From Tetrahymena elliotti 4EA (Eukaryota > Ciliophora > Oligohymenophorea > Hymenostomatida > Tetrahymenidae), in NCBI GenBank assembly GCA_000231825.2, contig AFXF02001488.1:1-64000 (forward strand): a DNA stretch of 64,000 nucleotides, read 5' to 3'. A model generated the notes under the pieces. That model made no database searches. It was not told where the DNA came from and was given only the letters and a program-made list of their open reading frames with translations. Made by a program: the position numbers and the translations under genes. Below, piece by piece: positions 36,001 through 49,243 of the stretch. Positions within the stretch are counted from its first letter, which is position 1; every line of letters starts with the position of its first letter.

Positions 36001-37362
36001 AGCTATCATTTTAATCTATTTTTTTAGAGGTATAATTTATAGTGTTTTTTAGAAAAATTCGCCATAGAAAAAACAAATTTCAACTATTGTGATTTTCTTA
36101 TACTTCTACTTTTATCCAATGGTTATTTAGATCTTAAGTCGTTCTATAAATTGCATATAAATTGGTGATAAAAGATATCTAGATTTAGATTTTAATGTCA
36201 AGTGTTTAGATGCAAAAAACCATAAGTTTTATATAATATTTTTTAGCTTACCTCTATTAATTATTTGGGTCCTAATAATACCCACATTCTTTTTCTTGAA
36301 AATTCGAAATGGCAAAAGAAATAAATGGTCAATGTTTTAAGAAGTTAAGTTCTCATTCATATTTGCAGGATTTAAAGAAAAATATTTCTATTGGGAGTTT
36401 AATAAATTATTTTATAAAACATGTTTGATTTTGATTTCTGTCTTGCTCAAGTAAAACTCAAACTTTCAGGTAATCTATAATTATCTCATCAAAGATTCAA
36501 CTTTAAACAATTTTTTATATTTTAAAATATTTAATAGGTTTGTCTGATTAATTCAATAATATTTGTTTAATTTTATATTATGATCAAGTTTAAACCTTAC
36601 TTTAGAGAACATTATAACATATTATAACAACAATCTACTCTGCTAATTGCTATCACTCTAAATACTTCTTCATTATAGATAGATTAAAATGGAAATTTTG
36701 GATTTATATAAATAGCTTTAAATGCTTTTAATGTGGCATTCAATTTCTTATTCATGCTCTATCTTATCATAGGTCTGCTTAAAATATCTGTTTCTGCATC
36801 AAGGAATGAAAGAAATTTTGTGAGAAATATTATTTATATGTTAAAAACAAAATTTCCTTTAATATTTGATAATGTTTAGGTTAATAATAAGAATAAAATA
36901 AAATCTCTTTTAAAAATCAGATTAGTGTAAAAAAAGGTTGAATAGCTACTTTAATATTTAAAAGATAAATAAATATATTCGTTATAAATTTATTCTCATT
37001 TCCTCAATTAGTAAAGAGCTTCTGCATAGTTTTCATCTTAATAAGAAGAGATTGAATTAAGAAGGCTTCCAGTTAATACAGAATCATAAAATATTGAAGG
37101 AAATGAAAATTTAAAAAAATTAAGGAAAAAATGGTCATATTATAAAAGATAGACAAAAGAAAACTGTTTATGTACATATTTTTTATTTTTTTATGGAAAT
37201 AAATTTTTTTTTTTGATAAAAATAGAAACCAAGCTAGATATCGCTTAAGAAAAATTTTAGTTATTGAAGTTTAGTAGGGTAGATACTTTTCAAGAAGATA
37301 AAGACATTCTTAGTCCTCAAGATCGCTCAAAATTAATGATTTAATAATCATAATTAAATTGA
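27023..37362 (+). CDS. Giant receptor-like membrane protein, tandem copy 1 (3212 aa)
   Basis: Eight exons: 27023-28033, 28092-30407, 30455-30616, 30984-35384, 35439-35712, 35766-36469, 36538-37171 and 37226-37362; 9639 nt, TGA stop. Residues 1-19 are a signal peptide (hydrophobic core YFVSLIYLL). About 20-150 are furin-like Cys-rich repeats (CLQCSQNCIGC, CIKCIVSGCTEC). About 180-1900 is a large extracellular region without a recognised domain. About 1925-2370 has short N/I/S-rich rungs with glycine turns (GYGGVIYA, STGGAISI, IGGGIYYS), as in right-handed beta-helix surface proteins. CEVCPEGKYS and EYCEKGFYGPLCQQC (about 2565 and 2631) are GCC2/EGF-like Cys motifs. About 2665-3060 holds seven to eight membrane helices, then a cytosolic tail. 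This build is seen in large ciliate 'transmembrane' proteins. A surface sensing or adhesion role is inference. The neighbour at 37964 is a full-length paralogue. Confidence 0.9.
30617..30983 (+). other. Unusually long intron 3 of tandem copy 1 (367 bp)
   Basis: It begins gtaaaaaatt after codon GAT and ends aaaaaaatag before ATA AAT GTA. All other introns of this gene are 47-68 bp. The paralogue has a 342-bp intron at the same codon position and phase (41559-41900). The upstream frame stays open for about 35 codons into the intron before TGA, but that extension is not conserved between the copies, which supports intron status. Confidence 0.75.
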
Positions 37363-37530
37363 TAAAAAGTATGATATTTTTGTAGCTTTTATAATCATTT
37401 TATCTTAGTTAGTTAGTTTCATTCATTTTAATTTTAAAGATTATAATTAAATTGATAAAAATATTATGATGTTGGAATATGAATGAATCATCATTATATC
37501 TGAGTTTCATTGATTTTTTATTTTAAAGAA
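37346..37530 (+). repeat. Tandem duplication of about 90 bp at the 3' end of copy 1
   Basis: Unit 1 (from 37346) and unit 2 (from 37439) share ataattaaattgataaaaa followed by a 'tatgat' block. About 70 bp later both have agtttcatt[c/g]atttt..attttaaaga (37416 and 37504). The duplicated block includes the gene's own TGA (37360-37362), so the second unit carries a non-functional copy of the stop-codon region inside the 3' flank. Confidence 0.55.
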
Positions 37531-37963
37531 TAATTTATTTCATTTATTTCGGTTCAATTTATTTGTTTAAATTAAAAATTCAATAAATAAATTTCTTTCC
37601 ATTCATAAACAATAATAATTTAAAGTTATTAAATAAAAGAAAAAATTAATTCACAAAATGGAATTATTTTTGAAAGGTTTTTCCTTTTTTATTACAATTA
37701 CTTTTTGAACAAAAAAATAAGGAAAAATTATTATTCGCTTGTAATAAACGCAGCATTTAGATGATATTTGATGAACATTTTTTTTATTTGATTTTTTGTA
37801 AATATACATATTTGAATTTCTTTTGATTACTATGTCTTTTTTAAAAATGAAAAGTAGAGTTTTATTTTATGTAATAATTCTTGCTTTAGGACTGATTTTT
37901 TTTATAAATCAAATAAGAAAAATAAAAAAAACTCATTGAAAGAATATTTAAATCTGAATAGAA
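37363..37963. other. Spacer between the two giant paralogues
   Basis: About 600 bp of A/T-rich DNA holding the 3' flank of copy 1, the 90-bp tandem duplication, and the 5' flank of copy 2. No other gene is seen. Confidence 0.7.
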
Positions 37964-40900
37964 ATGTTAATTTACTTAGTATACTTAATTTCATTTTTTT
38001 AGGCTAGATACATTTTGGCAAGTCAATGCTTAGATAATGAAATTTACTCATTGATAGATTAGAAGTGCCTGTAGTGTTCTCAAAATTGCATAGGATGCTT
38101 TAATCAAGGAGATCAGTCATGCACTGGCTGTCCCTAATCTTATTATTTAAGCTCCCTGAATAGTTCTACTTGTGTTTAAAATTGTTAAAAAGGTGAAGTA
38201 TCAAATAATGACCATGCATGTATTAAATGCAATGTGCCTGGATGTACTTAATGCACTAAGCAATAAGAGTGTATTTAGTGTGATGATAATCTGACTCTGG
38301 ATAAAGAAAACAACATTTGTGTGATCTAGAAAAGTACATGCCCATCACAGTTTGATTACATTTATTATCCATTTACTAAAAACTAATGCACTGAGTTTTG
38401 TCCATCTACTTATTATTAAAAGCAAAACACTTAAATCTGCGAATACACACTAAAATGTGTAGAAATGGAAAACAATTTGTCATTAAAGATGGAATAAAAT
38501 ATTCTTGAAGTGAAATTAATAAGTGAAAATTTATACTTGGCTAGAGCAACTGCTTGCAATTTTGCTTTAATTGATGAATAGTGGAACATCATGTCTACTT
38601 AAATTTTACAAAATATAACAAATTATGAAAAAATATATTTGATTTATGGATCAGAAATGGTATTAATTAGTTTTATTTTTAACTAATATGGAGGTTGCTT
38701 GGCAGGAAGTAAATTAGTACTTATGAATTTCTTAACTCTCGAATTAGTTTTTGAAACTACAACTGAAAATGATTTGTAAATCTTATTTATGGACGAAGGA
38801 TAATAATTCATTTTCTTAAAAAATGGATATGAAACATTCTTTGTTTTTGATGTACAAAACAAAAAATTAACAAAACAATTAATTGGAATAGAATACATTC
38901 AAATTATTTTTAAGATTGATGATTAAACTGGTACTTATTATTTTATTCAAAATTAATGGGACAATCTCATCAAAGTAATTTACAAATTATATGCTAAACA
39001 GTAAATATATATTTTTTAATTTATATAGGTTGCCTAAGTGACATCTGAAAGACAATTAGATTTTTAGAATTATAATTATAAGGCTTCAAATACATTCTTA
39101 ATTTTTAAATTTATCCAGAGAGAAGATCATGCTATAATTATTTCCTCAGATTTTTATACAGTTTCAGTTTACAAAGCTAATTTTCAACCAAGCAAAGTAG
39201 ATTAATTAAGTCTTATCTAATCTTTCGATCTTCTTGATATTAATAATATCTACTACAGCAAATTATTAAACTCAATAATATTGTACGATGCAGTGTCTTA
39301 TGAATTTCAAATTTTATAACTAAACTAATAAGCAGACAAAGTAGCAAAGAAAATTTCTTTTAATATTTACCATGACAATCCTTAGATAACCTTTGTTGAA
39401 AATTAAAAATTTAATTCAACTTTGGTTTTCTTTTAGTCTAACCAAATTGAATTTATCAATATTACTAACTACTTGTAGAAATACTAATTACAACTTAAAG
39501 AAAATTTGACAAGTCTATTATTGTTAACTTTAGAATAAAAATTCAGCAGCAATAATATAAATATTGCCAGTATCTTTTAAAATAATAATGAAGATGTCAT
39601 TGAGATGTTTTTAACACCTAGTATAAATAAATACTCATTGAATAAATAAGCAATTAGAATCCAGTATAATCTAACTAGCAAAAGTTCTTCAATGAAATTT
39701 TTAAATCCATTTTAAACTTCTTAGCTTTTTTATGATGGAAACAAAAATCTGGTTTATAATTATTTATTATTTTAAAATGATCAATAAGAAAATAAGGAAG
39801 TATACTTATTGGATGCTTATTAATTTGCTTAATAGTAAACTCTAGGTTATATTTAAATTCTTTTTCCATTAGAAAATATCTAAAAGAATTAAAAAACAAT
39901 CACTTAATTTAGGAACATGTCTAAAGTCTTTGATTTCTCTACTAACTTTGATTCTATCAAGTAGCTAAATAATTAATTTTTACTCTTTTTTAAAACTTAA
40001 GATAAATCATTATTCATATATATTTATGATATATTTCTTCAAGAATAGGTAATGTAGTACTCTTTTAGTAGCTATGTTTATAACTATTATAAATACTATT
40101 TTATATCTAAGAGAAATATATTAATACTTTACACAATGGCTCTGGTTCTAGATTTGAATTCAAGAATAGAAGTTGTTGATAATTCTTAAAAAGATATTTT
40201 TTTTTTGGAAGAATTTATCATTTTTAATGATGATTTTATCTTTTACATTTTCGTTTAGGAAAATGAACCACCTAAACTTTATCGATTAGATTTAAGTACA
40301 AGAATTATATCTTTAATGTATAATTTTTCTGAAAGTGATTAAATGACTTAGTTTTGGGTCATAAATTTTGATAGTTCAAAGCCTGTTGTTACTGATGATA
40401 AAATTATTTACTTTACTAATTTTGAGTCATCTTTTTAAGCTTTTTCCTTAGAATAAAAGCAATTCCTTGGAATATTAAATTCTGAATTTGAAATTTTTAC
40501 CTTTATATCTTTTCCATACAAAATAGCCAATTAAATATTCATCTTTCAGTATGACAACATTTTTATTTATTCTTCAAATTTCGAACTTATAGTCAAACTT
40601 AATTTTGGAGTATAAGTCGATACCATTAACTATTAACAAGATTAAATCTTGAATGATGAAGGAAATGTGTATTATTTTGATCAAAACTATTTTTATAAAT
40701 TTGATATGAAATAAAAATAGATATTCAAAGTTAAAACCCCATTGCAAAAAGATGTAAATTTATAAACTGACGAAATTCCTTTTTATATTTTGTAAGATTC
40801 CTCATATATTGTAAAAGCATAGTACTTGATAGACCTAAAAAATATGATTGTTGTTAAAAATTTTACTGAAACATTTAATTATGTAGGCTTTTTCATGATT

Positions 40901-43900
40901 AGCGATAGTTTTCATCACTGTTTCTCAACTTAAAATGGATTATTTTGGTTTAAAAATTTATTTAATAAACCATTTAAAATACTAAAGTTTACAAAAACTT
41001 AAGAAATATAAATTCAAGACTAAAATCTTGATTAAAATAAAGTTGCTATGTACGATTATAGTGAAAAAAAATTAATTCTCTACGATATCACAAAAAGTGC
41101 AAAAGAAGCCTTATCTATTGAATTTGATAGCCAATTTAATTTTTAAATTTAAGTCTTGGAGTGGGAAACATGCCTGTTATTTTATATATTGGACTCAAAA
41201 GTCTACATATATGATGGTTAATCAGGTAAAATTTAGAATATTTTTGAACTAGATTCACTAATTTTTGAGTTCAAATATTGCTAAAAATAATAATTAATAA
41301 CAGCAATAACAACTAAATTAACTTTTTTCATCATTTAGGTAAATATTAAAGAAAAATTTACATTCATTAATTATTTCATTAAATTAGGTAAAGCAAAACA
41401 AAATCTACAGTGTTGATCTAAATCCTAAATTGAGCAATTAGTAATTAGATTTAATTGATTACAGTTTGTACTGTGATGATGGATATGCAATTTTTTATCA
41501 TCCTTTTATAAATTACTTGAATATTTAACAAGGAGTGTTTAACAGATCTCTTTTTGCTGTAATTAATTCTTCTTTTCTTCTTTTTGAATTTTTAGGAACT
41601 TTACTAATAATTAATCATTTTATATTTTATGAAAGACAAATTAAACAAATAAAAATCTCTTAATTTTATAATTGAATTCAAAATGTTAAATGATTAAATT
41701 TTAATTTTTTTTTTTTTCGAATTAAATTGAGGTTGTTTCGTTTAAACAATCACCTCAAAAAAATATTTGATTCAAAAAATAAATTATAATTTCCTTTGAA
41801 TAAAATGAAAAAAACTGGATAAATATTTAAATTTCTTTTAAACTTTAATAAAACTAATTAATATATTGATTTTATGCAAATTATTTATTTTATCAAATAG
41901 GTAAATAATATTAGTTATGGCAGTAAAGGAGCTCCAATTGTTAATATTTAGAAAAAAATAATGATATTTATTGGTAAATACAATAAAATAGAGTTTTAAT
42001 CAAATAAAGTTTTTTAAAGTGGAATCTTCTTTTTTGAATATATTGAAAATGAAACAATGATATTTTACGATGATGACTAAGGTATTTTAATTGGATTAAC
42101 TGGGCTACTTTAGTAGATAAATATTGTTAATCCTATTGAAAGAAGTTTACTTTTTTTTTATAATTCTTTAAATGAATTTAAAATTCAAAATATTTATTTT
42201 CATAAAGATAAAAAGTGCATTATTATAGTAGATGAAACACCTATTATTTATTTAATTGATTATTTTGAATTCAAAGTTAATCTCTTCAGTAGTCATATTA
42301 AATAAACAAAAGGAATAATAATGGATGAAAATAAAGATATGATATTCATATACAATGATAATTATATTTCTGCTATTAAATTTCCTGATATGTAATATTT
42401 GTAAAGTTTCTCTTTAGAAGAAAATAGTAATCCTATTTAAAGTTTATATTTTAACTCATAACTTTAAATTCTTGTTGCCCAAACATAATCAGAGATAGTT
42501 ATTTTTGATTTAACAGAAATTCTATATTCTGTTGAAGAAAATTTGCTAGAATATTAGAAGTTGCAAAGTATATTCTTCAATGATCAATATTAAGCCTACT
42601 ATAGTATTATCAACTTTTCTATCTCTCTTTTTAAAAACTCTATATTAGTTGACACATTGATATTAGATTCTCATTAACAATACATCTAGCCATATTTCTC
42701 ACAACCTATTATTATATCTGATGGCATATTTATTTTTATGCAATTAAACTATCTAAATATTATTGAGGTAGATTTTGTTTAGGAAAAAGTAATTTTAAAA
42801 TCAAGTGTTGAGTTAATGAGTTATCCTGATAATTATTTTTTTGACTCTATCAGAAATCAGCTTTTCGTATTATATGAGAAAGACTAATAATTGACCAGAA
42901 TAACCTTTACTCAGGATAATTTCGTTGAAGAAAAACTAGCAAACTTTCCTAAAATTGATGTTTCCTTATCACTGATATGTGGTGATTTTATTGTTGCTCC
43001 TTAAACTAACATAATATTTGCTTATAATATTATTAAAAATTAGATTACCTAAATAGATCTATAACTAAATACAAATGCTCGAATTAAATTTATTTTTAAG
43101 CTTTAACAGAAATAAATTTCAGATAATTTAAGCAAGATATGGAAAGTTGCTTTTGATTATGAAGAAAGACACAATAAAAATGATCTATCAAAAATAAAAA
43201 TTCCTTTGAATACTGTTTGTATAATATCTAAGTTAGAAGATATATTTGTAATTTAAATAATAAATCTAGAGAGTTAGAAAGTAGAGTATTAACAACAATT
43301 CTAGTACTTTTATATAATAAATTCTGTAATTGATCCCTTTAGAGAGCTAATTTATTTAGTCACTGACCAAGGTACAACTTAGGTTTATAATTATAATTTA
43401 AAACGGATTATTACTTTTAACAATCCTTGTCTTAAGTAAGCCTTTATTTCATATGACTAAGATTTTATTTACTCAATATGCCCTAATGATATAATTGTTT
43501 ATAATATCTTAAGCTTCTAATAACAGTTTCCTACCATCAATTCAGGTTTTAAAGGTGTTTTAAATTTCATTAATCTTAACTATGACAATCATTTTTTAAT
43601 CCCACAAAAAAACTAAATTTCTATAATAAAAATGCATTTTAACTCTACTTATGAGCTGATTTACAAAAGTGAATTAAAAAATTTATAAATACAAAGCATA
43701 TAATTGACAGATTTGAACGAAATGTATTAAGTATAAATTATAGGATCTTCTTATTAGAATATTTCAATGATTTCTATACCCCTTTCATAAACAAACCGCT
43801 ACTGTAATATTATTGTATAAAAATAAAATAGGTCTCAAGAAAATTTTTATACAAATTAATATCTGAATAGAAAATTATTATCATTAAAAAATAGTGATTA

Positions 43901-46900
43901 GACTTTAACTATTATAGAAATTAATTATTAAAATAAGTAGATGATACAAAATGTTAATTTAGAGGATTACCTCAACTTAAACAAAGATGATAACTATAAA
44001 TTAACTTTAATCAATTAATCAACATCTAAAGATTCTAAAATTAATTGGGGGGAATATGCTAACTTCTCAGATATTGTATAAAATCTTTATTTTAGAGAAA
44101 TGCATTTAACTGTTGTTGATTAAGTTTCTCTTAATAAAAATGGAAATATGAGAAATTTCCAACTATCAAATATTGAACTTAGAGTCAATTAATTTTTAGT
44201 TATTGAAAATTTTGAGAAAGTAATCATTCGAAATGTAACCATTAAATAATATAATTTGACTGGTCCTAATCAAATATTAATAAAAAATTGTAAAACTGTT
44301 GTGATTGATTCTTTAGATATCTAGGATTATAGTTCTTAATAATATTTTATTTTCACATTAGATAATAATAAAGAAGTACACATATCATAAATTGACGTGG
44401 AAAATATTAACTTTGGAAATATATTCTTAATAAATAATTGCTAAAACATAAATATTACTAAAGTTTCTGTTTAATTATCTTCTCAACTTACTTTATTTAT
44501 GATATAAATAGCTGATAATATTAATTTTTAAGGTTTTTAAATAAAAAATGTAGATTCATCAACAATATTGGATATATTTGGATCTTTAAATATTCTATTT
44601 TAGTAAATGTAAGTACATAATATTAGCTAAACTAAGCTATTGTCTTTTTAAAAATATTAAAATGACACAATTTATTATGAGTGTTAAAGTGTTTCAGTTT
44701 CTAAATTAAATTTGCTTCAACTGATTGATGTTAAAATTTACTTATAAGCTATTAATGTTACTTTTTTTGATATGCAAGTAGAGTAATTAGCAATTAAAAA
44801 TTTTTTTTTAAGAATAAAGTCTTCTTATTTGCAAATAAAAGAAGTTAAATTAATACAAGGATAGTTATTAGGTGAAGATAGTTTTTGGCCCACATTAATT
44901 TATACTGATATTTCATAAAACGCTTAAATAGAAAATATCAAAGGTGAAGATAGCTCGATTTCTATTTTATCTTTAAATTATCAGACCTCTTTTGATGGGT
45001 TTATTTCATTATCTGAGATTTATTTACAAAATTTTACACTTTTTTAAGAGTTACCTTTGATTGAGCTCAACAGTCTTTTGAATATTACAATGTCATAAAT
45101 TATTTTAAAGAACATTGTTATGAAGAATAATCTTTCTTCTTCTATTATCAATATCCTCTAATGTTACTAAGTACTAATATCTGGAAGTTACTTTTTTAAT
45201 AACACAAATTTAAATGGTTTTGGAGGTGTAATACAAGCTAAAGAGAGTCAAAATATTTAAATAGTTTAATCGAATTTCATTCAAAATCTATGCTAATCTT
45301 TCAATGGTGGAGCTTTTTATGTGTCTCATAGTTATTAAACTCATTTAGAAATAACTGATTGTAAGTTTCAGAAAAATAAAGCTAGTTTTTCAACAGGTGG
45401 AGCTTTAAGCCTGTAAAATGTAAATTTGATAATGAAAAACACTGAAATTTCTTAAAATGAAGCTTACATAGGTGGTGGAATTTACTATTCATAAATCATT
45501 CCAGATTTTGTAATTGATAGATAAAAAGGTATAGATAATAATAATACTTTTAAAGATAATTATGCTGTAATATATGGATAAAATATTGGTTCATCAAACC
45601 TAAACAATTTAAATATTGGAATAAATAACATTATAGTTCCAAATGAAAGCAAAAAGTCTTTTGAAAATAATAATTTATTAATTGAAAATTTTAAGAGCGG
45701 GAGTAGCATAAAATTAGAAAGAATAGAGTTCTTAGATGAAGAAGGAAAGGCTCTAAAGAACATCTAAGAAATTAATACAGTATAATTAAAACTATTAAGC
45801 CCTGATGTATAATTAATTATAAAATAACTTAATTTGTAAGTAAATTGGAACAAAACAAATGAAGAAATACAACTACTAGGTACCCTCTAGTCTAATTAGT
45901 TTATTGATGGAGGTTTTTCACTAAATTTTTAACCTATAAACAAACCAGCAAGTTAAATAGAATTGGAAATTATTTCTAATGTATTTCCTTCTTTATCAAG
46001 TTTGAAAGGAGAATAAACAAGATAATAATAACTAAAATTGTCTATTTAAATTTATTTTGCATAGTGTTCTTTAGGTGAAATTTCTAAAATTTATGGCAAG
46101 TCTGTATTGTGTGAGTAATGCCCAGAGGGTAAATATTCATTAGATTTGAATGATAAAACCTGTAATACCTGCCCTATCTCTGCTGTTAAGTGTATTGGCT
46201 CTGAGATTTAATTAAAAAATGGATATTGGAGAGAAAATGAGTACACTGATGATATAATATATTGCTCTTTTGATCCTAAGCCTTGCTAGGCAGAGTCTCC
46301 TGAATCAAAAGTAAATTATAAAATTTTTAGCATTTTTTTGAAAAATAATTAAAATATAAAGGAGTATTGCGAAAAAGGATTTTATGGTCCACTTTGCTAG
46401 TAGTGTGATACGTATGGGGTATTATGGGGTAAAAAGTATTCATAATTTTTATAAACTAATAAATGCTACGAATGCGAAGAAAATAAAATCTTTGTTTTTC
46501 TAAATAATATTCTAATATTCCTCCTTGTCTTTTTATACACATTTATTCTTTTGAGAAATATTTTAGCATAATAGTAAATTAAATTAATTGGGCATTACCT
46601 ATCCTCTCTAAATATACTTTACTTAGGCTCAACACGTAAACTAAATTAAACAAAAATTAAATATGTATTCATTTAAATTTTTAAAATATCTTTTTAGTTA
46701 ATTAATCTGATAAGTCTCAAATCATATCTAAAATTATGACAGATCATTTGCAAATATTAAGTTTAGTTTGTATTAACCTAAACATAACTCCTTAGATAAA
46801 ATTACCTTTACAAATATTTGGCAACACTTCAGCAATAAGCAGTAAATCAGTGAATTGCATCTTATCTAATCATGAAGACTTAAGGCCTTTATGGTTTTAT

Positions 46901-48262
46901 TAGATTCTATGGTAATTTATGCTGCCTCTAGGAATAGCTTTCATATATTTTTTTAAGGGTTTTATTTATTATGCTTTGAAAAGAAACAAAACTTACATAA
47001 AATAATTGTAGACAATTATGGTTTTTTTGTACTTTTATTTTTACCCAATGATAATCTAGATTTTGAGTCGTTCGATTAACTGTATAAAGATTGGTGATAA
47101 AAGTTACCTTGATTTAGACTTTAGTGTTAAATGTTTAGATAAAAAAAATCATAAATATTATATACTATTTTTTAGCATGCCTCTAATCATAATATGGGCA
47201 CTAGTAATACCACTCTTCTTCTACTGGAAAATTCAAAAAGGAAAAAAAAATAGATGGTCTATCCTGTAATAAGTTAAACTTTCATTTATATTTGCAGGAT
47301 ATAAAGAAAAATATTGTTATTGGGAATTTAGTAAATTGTTTTACAAAACTAATTTGATTTTGATTTCTGTCTTGCTCAAGTAAAATGTCTATTTTTAGGT
47401 AAATAATTTAAATAAAATTTAATATTTTTAAAGAAAATACAATTTTAATTAGGTTTGTTTGATGAATATAATTATATTTATGCAGTTTTATATCATGATT
47501 AAGTTCAAGCCATACTCTAGAGATCGTTATAATATATTATCATAAAAATCTACATTACTGCTGGCTATAACTTTAAATACTTCATCTATGCAAATAGAAT
47601 AAAATGAAAGTGTTTTATAATTAATTTTAGGTGCTTTAACTGCGGTATTGAATTATTTCTTCATTTTGTATCTCATCATAGGTTTATTGAAAATATCTCT
47701 GTCTATGGAAAGAAATGAAAGAAATTTTTTTACAAATATTATTTACTGTTTGAAATTAAAATTACCTTCGACATTTGATAATGTTTAGATTTAGAATAAG
47801 AATAAAATAAAATCTCTTTTAAAGTTAAGACTAGTCAAGAAGAAAGTTCAATTACTAATTTAATATATAAGGGATAAACAAATTCACTCATAATTATATC
47901 TTTAATCCTATTTTTAAGCTTCATACAATCCTTCACCTCAGTTTTTATCCTCAACTTAACAAGACGAAAATGATAAAAAAAGAATTAATTTCAATACTGA
48001 ATCAGATCTAATTTAAGGTAAAAATGACAATATTAAAAGATTAAGGAAAAAGTGGTCATATTATAATAGAAATACAAAAGACAATAGCTTGTGTAAGTTT
48101 TATTAAGCCTTTATTTTCACTAAAAATATTTTTTTTTAAATAGAAAACAAGTCACCAACCTCACCAGATAAATTTTAATTATAATAATCAAAATTTAGTA
48201 GATTAGATACGTTTTTTGAAGACAAAGAAACTTTAAGTGCTAAACATAGTCTTAATATATGA
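37964..48262 (+). CDS. Giant receptor-like membrane protein, tandem copy 2 (3211 aa)
   Basis: Eight exons: 37964-38974, 39029-41338, 41388-41558, 41901-46310, 46362-46635, 46698-47398, 47453-48092 and 48144-48262; 9636 nt, TGA stop. All seven intron positions and phases match copy 1. The order is the same: signal peptide (IYLVYLISFF), furin-like Cys-rich head (CLQCSQNCIGC, CNVPGCTQC), long extracellular part, beta-helix-like rungs (GFGGVIQA, STGGALSL, IGGGIYYS), CEQCPEGKYS and EYCEKGFYGPLCQQC motifs, then seven to eight membrane helices including IFLLVFLYTFILL and VFLYFYFYPMIIQI and the soluble-loop motif SVKCLD between helices, and a K/S/Q-rich tail. Identity with copy 1 is highest in the Cys-rich and membrane parts and lowest in the middle of the ectodomain. 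Start choice rests on the signal peptide. Confidence 0.9.
41559..41900 (+). other. Unusually long intron 3 of tandem copy 2 (342 bp)
   Basis: It starts gtaattaatt after codon GCT and ends atcaaatag before GTA AAT AAT. It sits at the same codon position and phase 0 as the 367-bp intron of copy 1, while the other introns are 49-62 bp. It contains an oligo-T run and nothing recognisable as a gene. Confidence 0.75.
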
Positions 48263-49243
48263 TTATAAGAAGCTGATTTAGTCATTTTTGTTTTAACTAA
48301 GATTGAATCATAAATACATAAATAAATAAATAAACAAATAAATAAACAAAAGAATAAACTCATAGCAAAATCAATTTATTTTCTTTTTAAACTATTATTT
48401 TTGTTAAAACTCTCTATTTAATATTTGCATTTTTCTTTGAAAATTTAACCATTTAATTTTTCTCTCTCAAACCTCTATGTTGAATAATATTTTACATAAA
48501 TTCTTTTTATTTAGGAGTTGTTTTCAGTTTTATTATGACTTATTTCATTGAATTATTATAAAATATTTTACAAAGTTAAAGAAAAATTTATTGATAAATA
48601 TTTACATACTTTATTTAAAATAAGATTTTTTAAATTTTATCATGGTAAATTAATATACCGCTATCTCTTAAATTAAGAATCAATCTTAAGTTACAAATTT
48701 AAAATAAGGAGCAAAAAAATTTTTTTATTAAACTTAATTATCTTTCCAAATTTTCTTATGTTCTTTGTAAAAATTTTCAAAATTTTAAATATAAAATATA
48801 AATTTTAGAAAAATAAATTGAAAGTCAAATATAATAATTAACATAGTAAAAATAGATTTAGGTAAATCAAAAAAATGTAATTGTTATAATAAACATTAGG
48901 AAGAATAAATAGAAGATATTGAAATATACTTTAATAACTTAAAGGAAGGAAAAATTGCTTTTGAGCTTAAGTTATTTATTTTTAAAATATTTCAAAGTTA
49001 ATAAATATTTTAATATATAAAAATAGAAAATAATAATATTTATTTTAAATTAAGTTTCAAAATTAATTAGTTTTAAATTTCATTAAGTTAAACACTTCAG
49101 CATTTCAGAATAAGGCTCAAAAATAAACTTTTCAGATAAATAAAAATTGTTAAGAAGCTACAAAAATTTTTTTGATTTGGATTATATAAAGTAAATTACA
49201 CTTAATTATTTTAGAATGAAAGATATTTAAATTTAAAGCGTCA
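48263..49243. other. Convergent intergenic spacer
   Basis: About 980 bp between the TGA of giant copy 2 and the TGA of the minus-strand B-box-like gene. It contains a simple repeat of AAATAAAC type at 48319-48350 and otherwise only A/T-rich sequence. Confidence 0.65.
48319..48350 (+). repeat. Simple repeat (AAAT/AAAC)n
   Basis: Seven to eight units of aaat/aaac in a row, located just after the stop codon of giant copy 2. This is probably a length-variable microsatellite. Confidence 0.75.

Noticed and set aside
30984..37362. Splitting the first giant gene into two genes at the long intron
   Set aside because: The paralogue has the same junction and phase, the upstream frame extension into the intron is not conserved, and the second copy has no ATG at the corresponding position.
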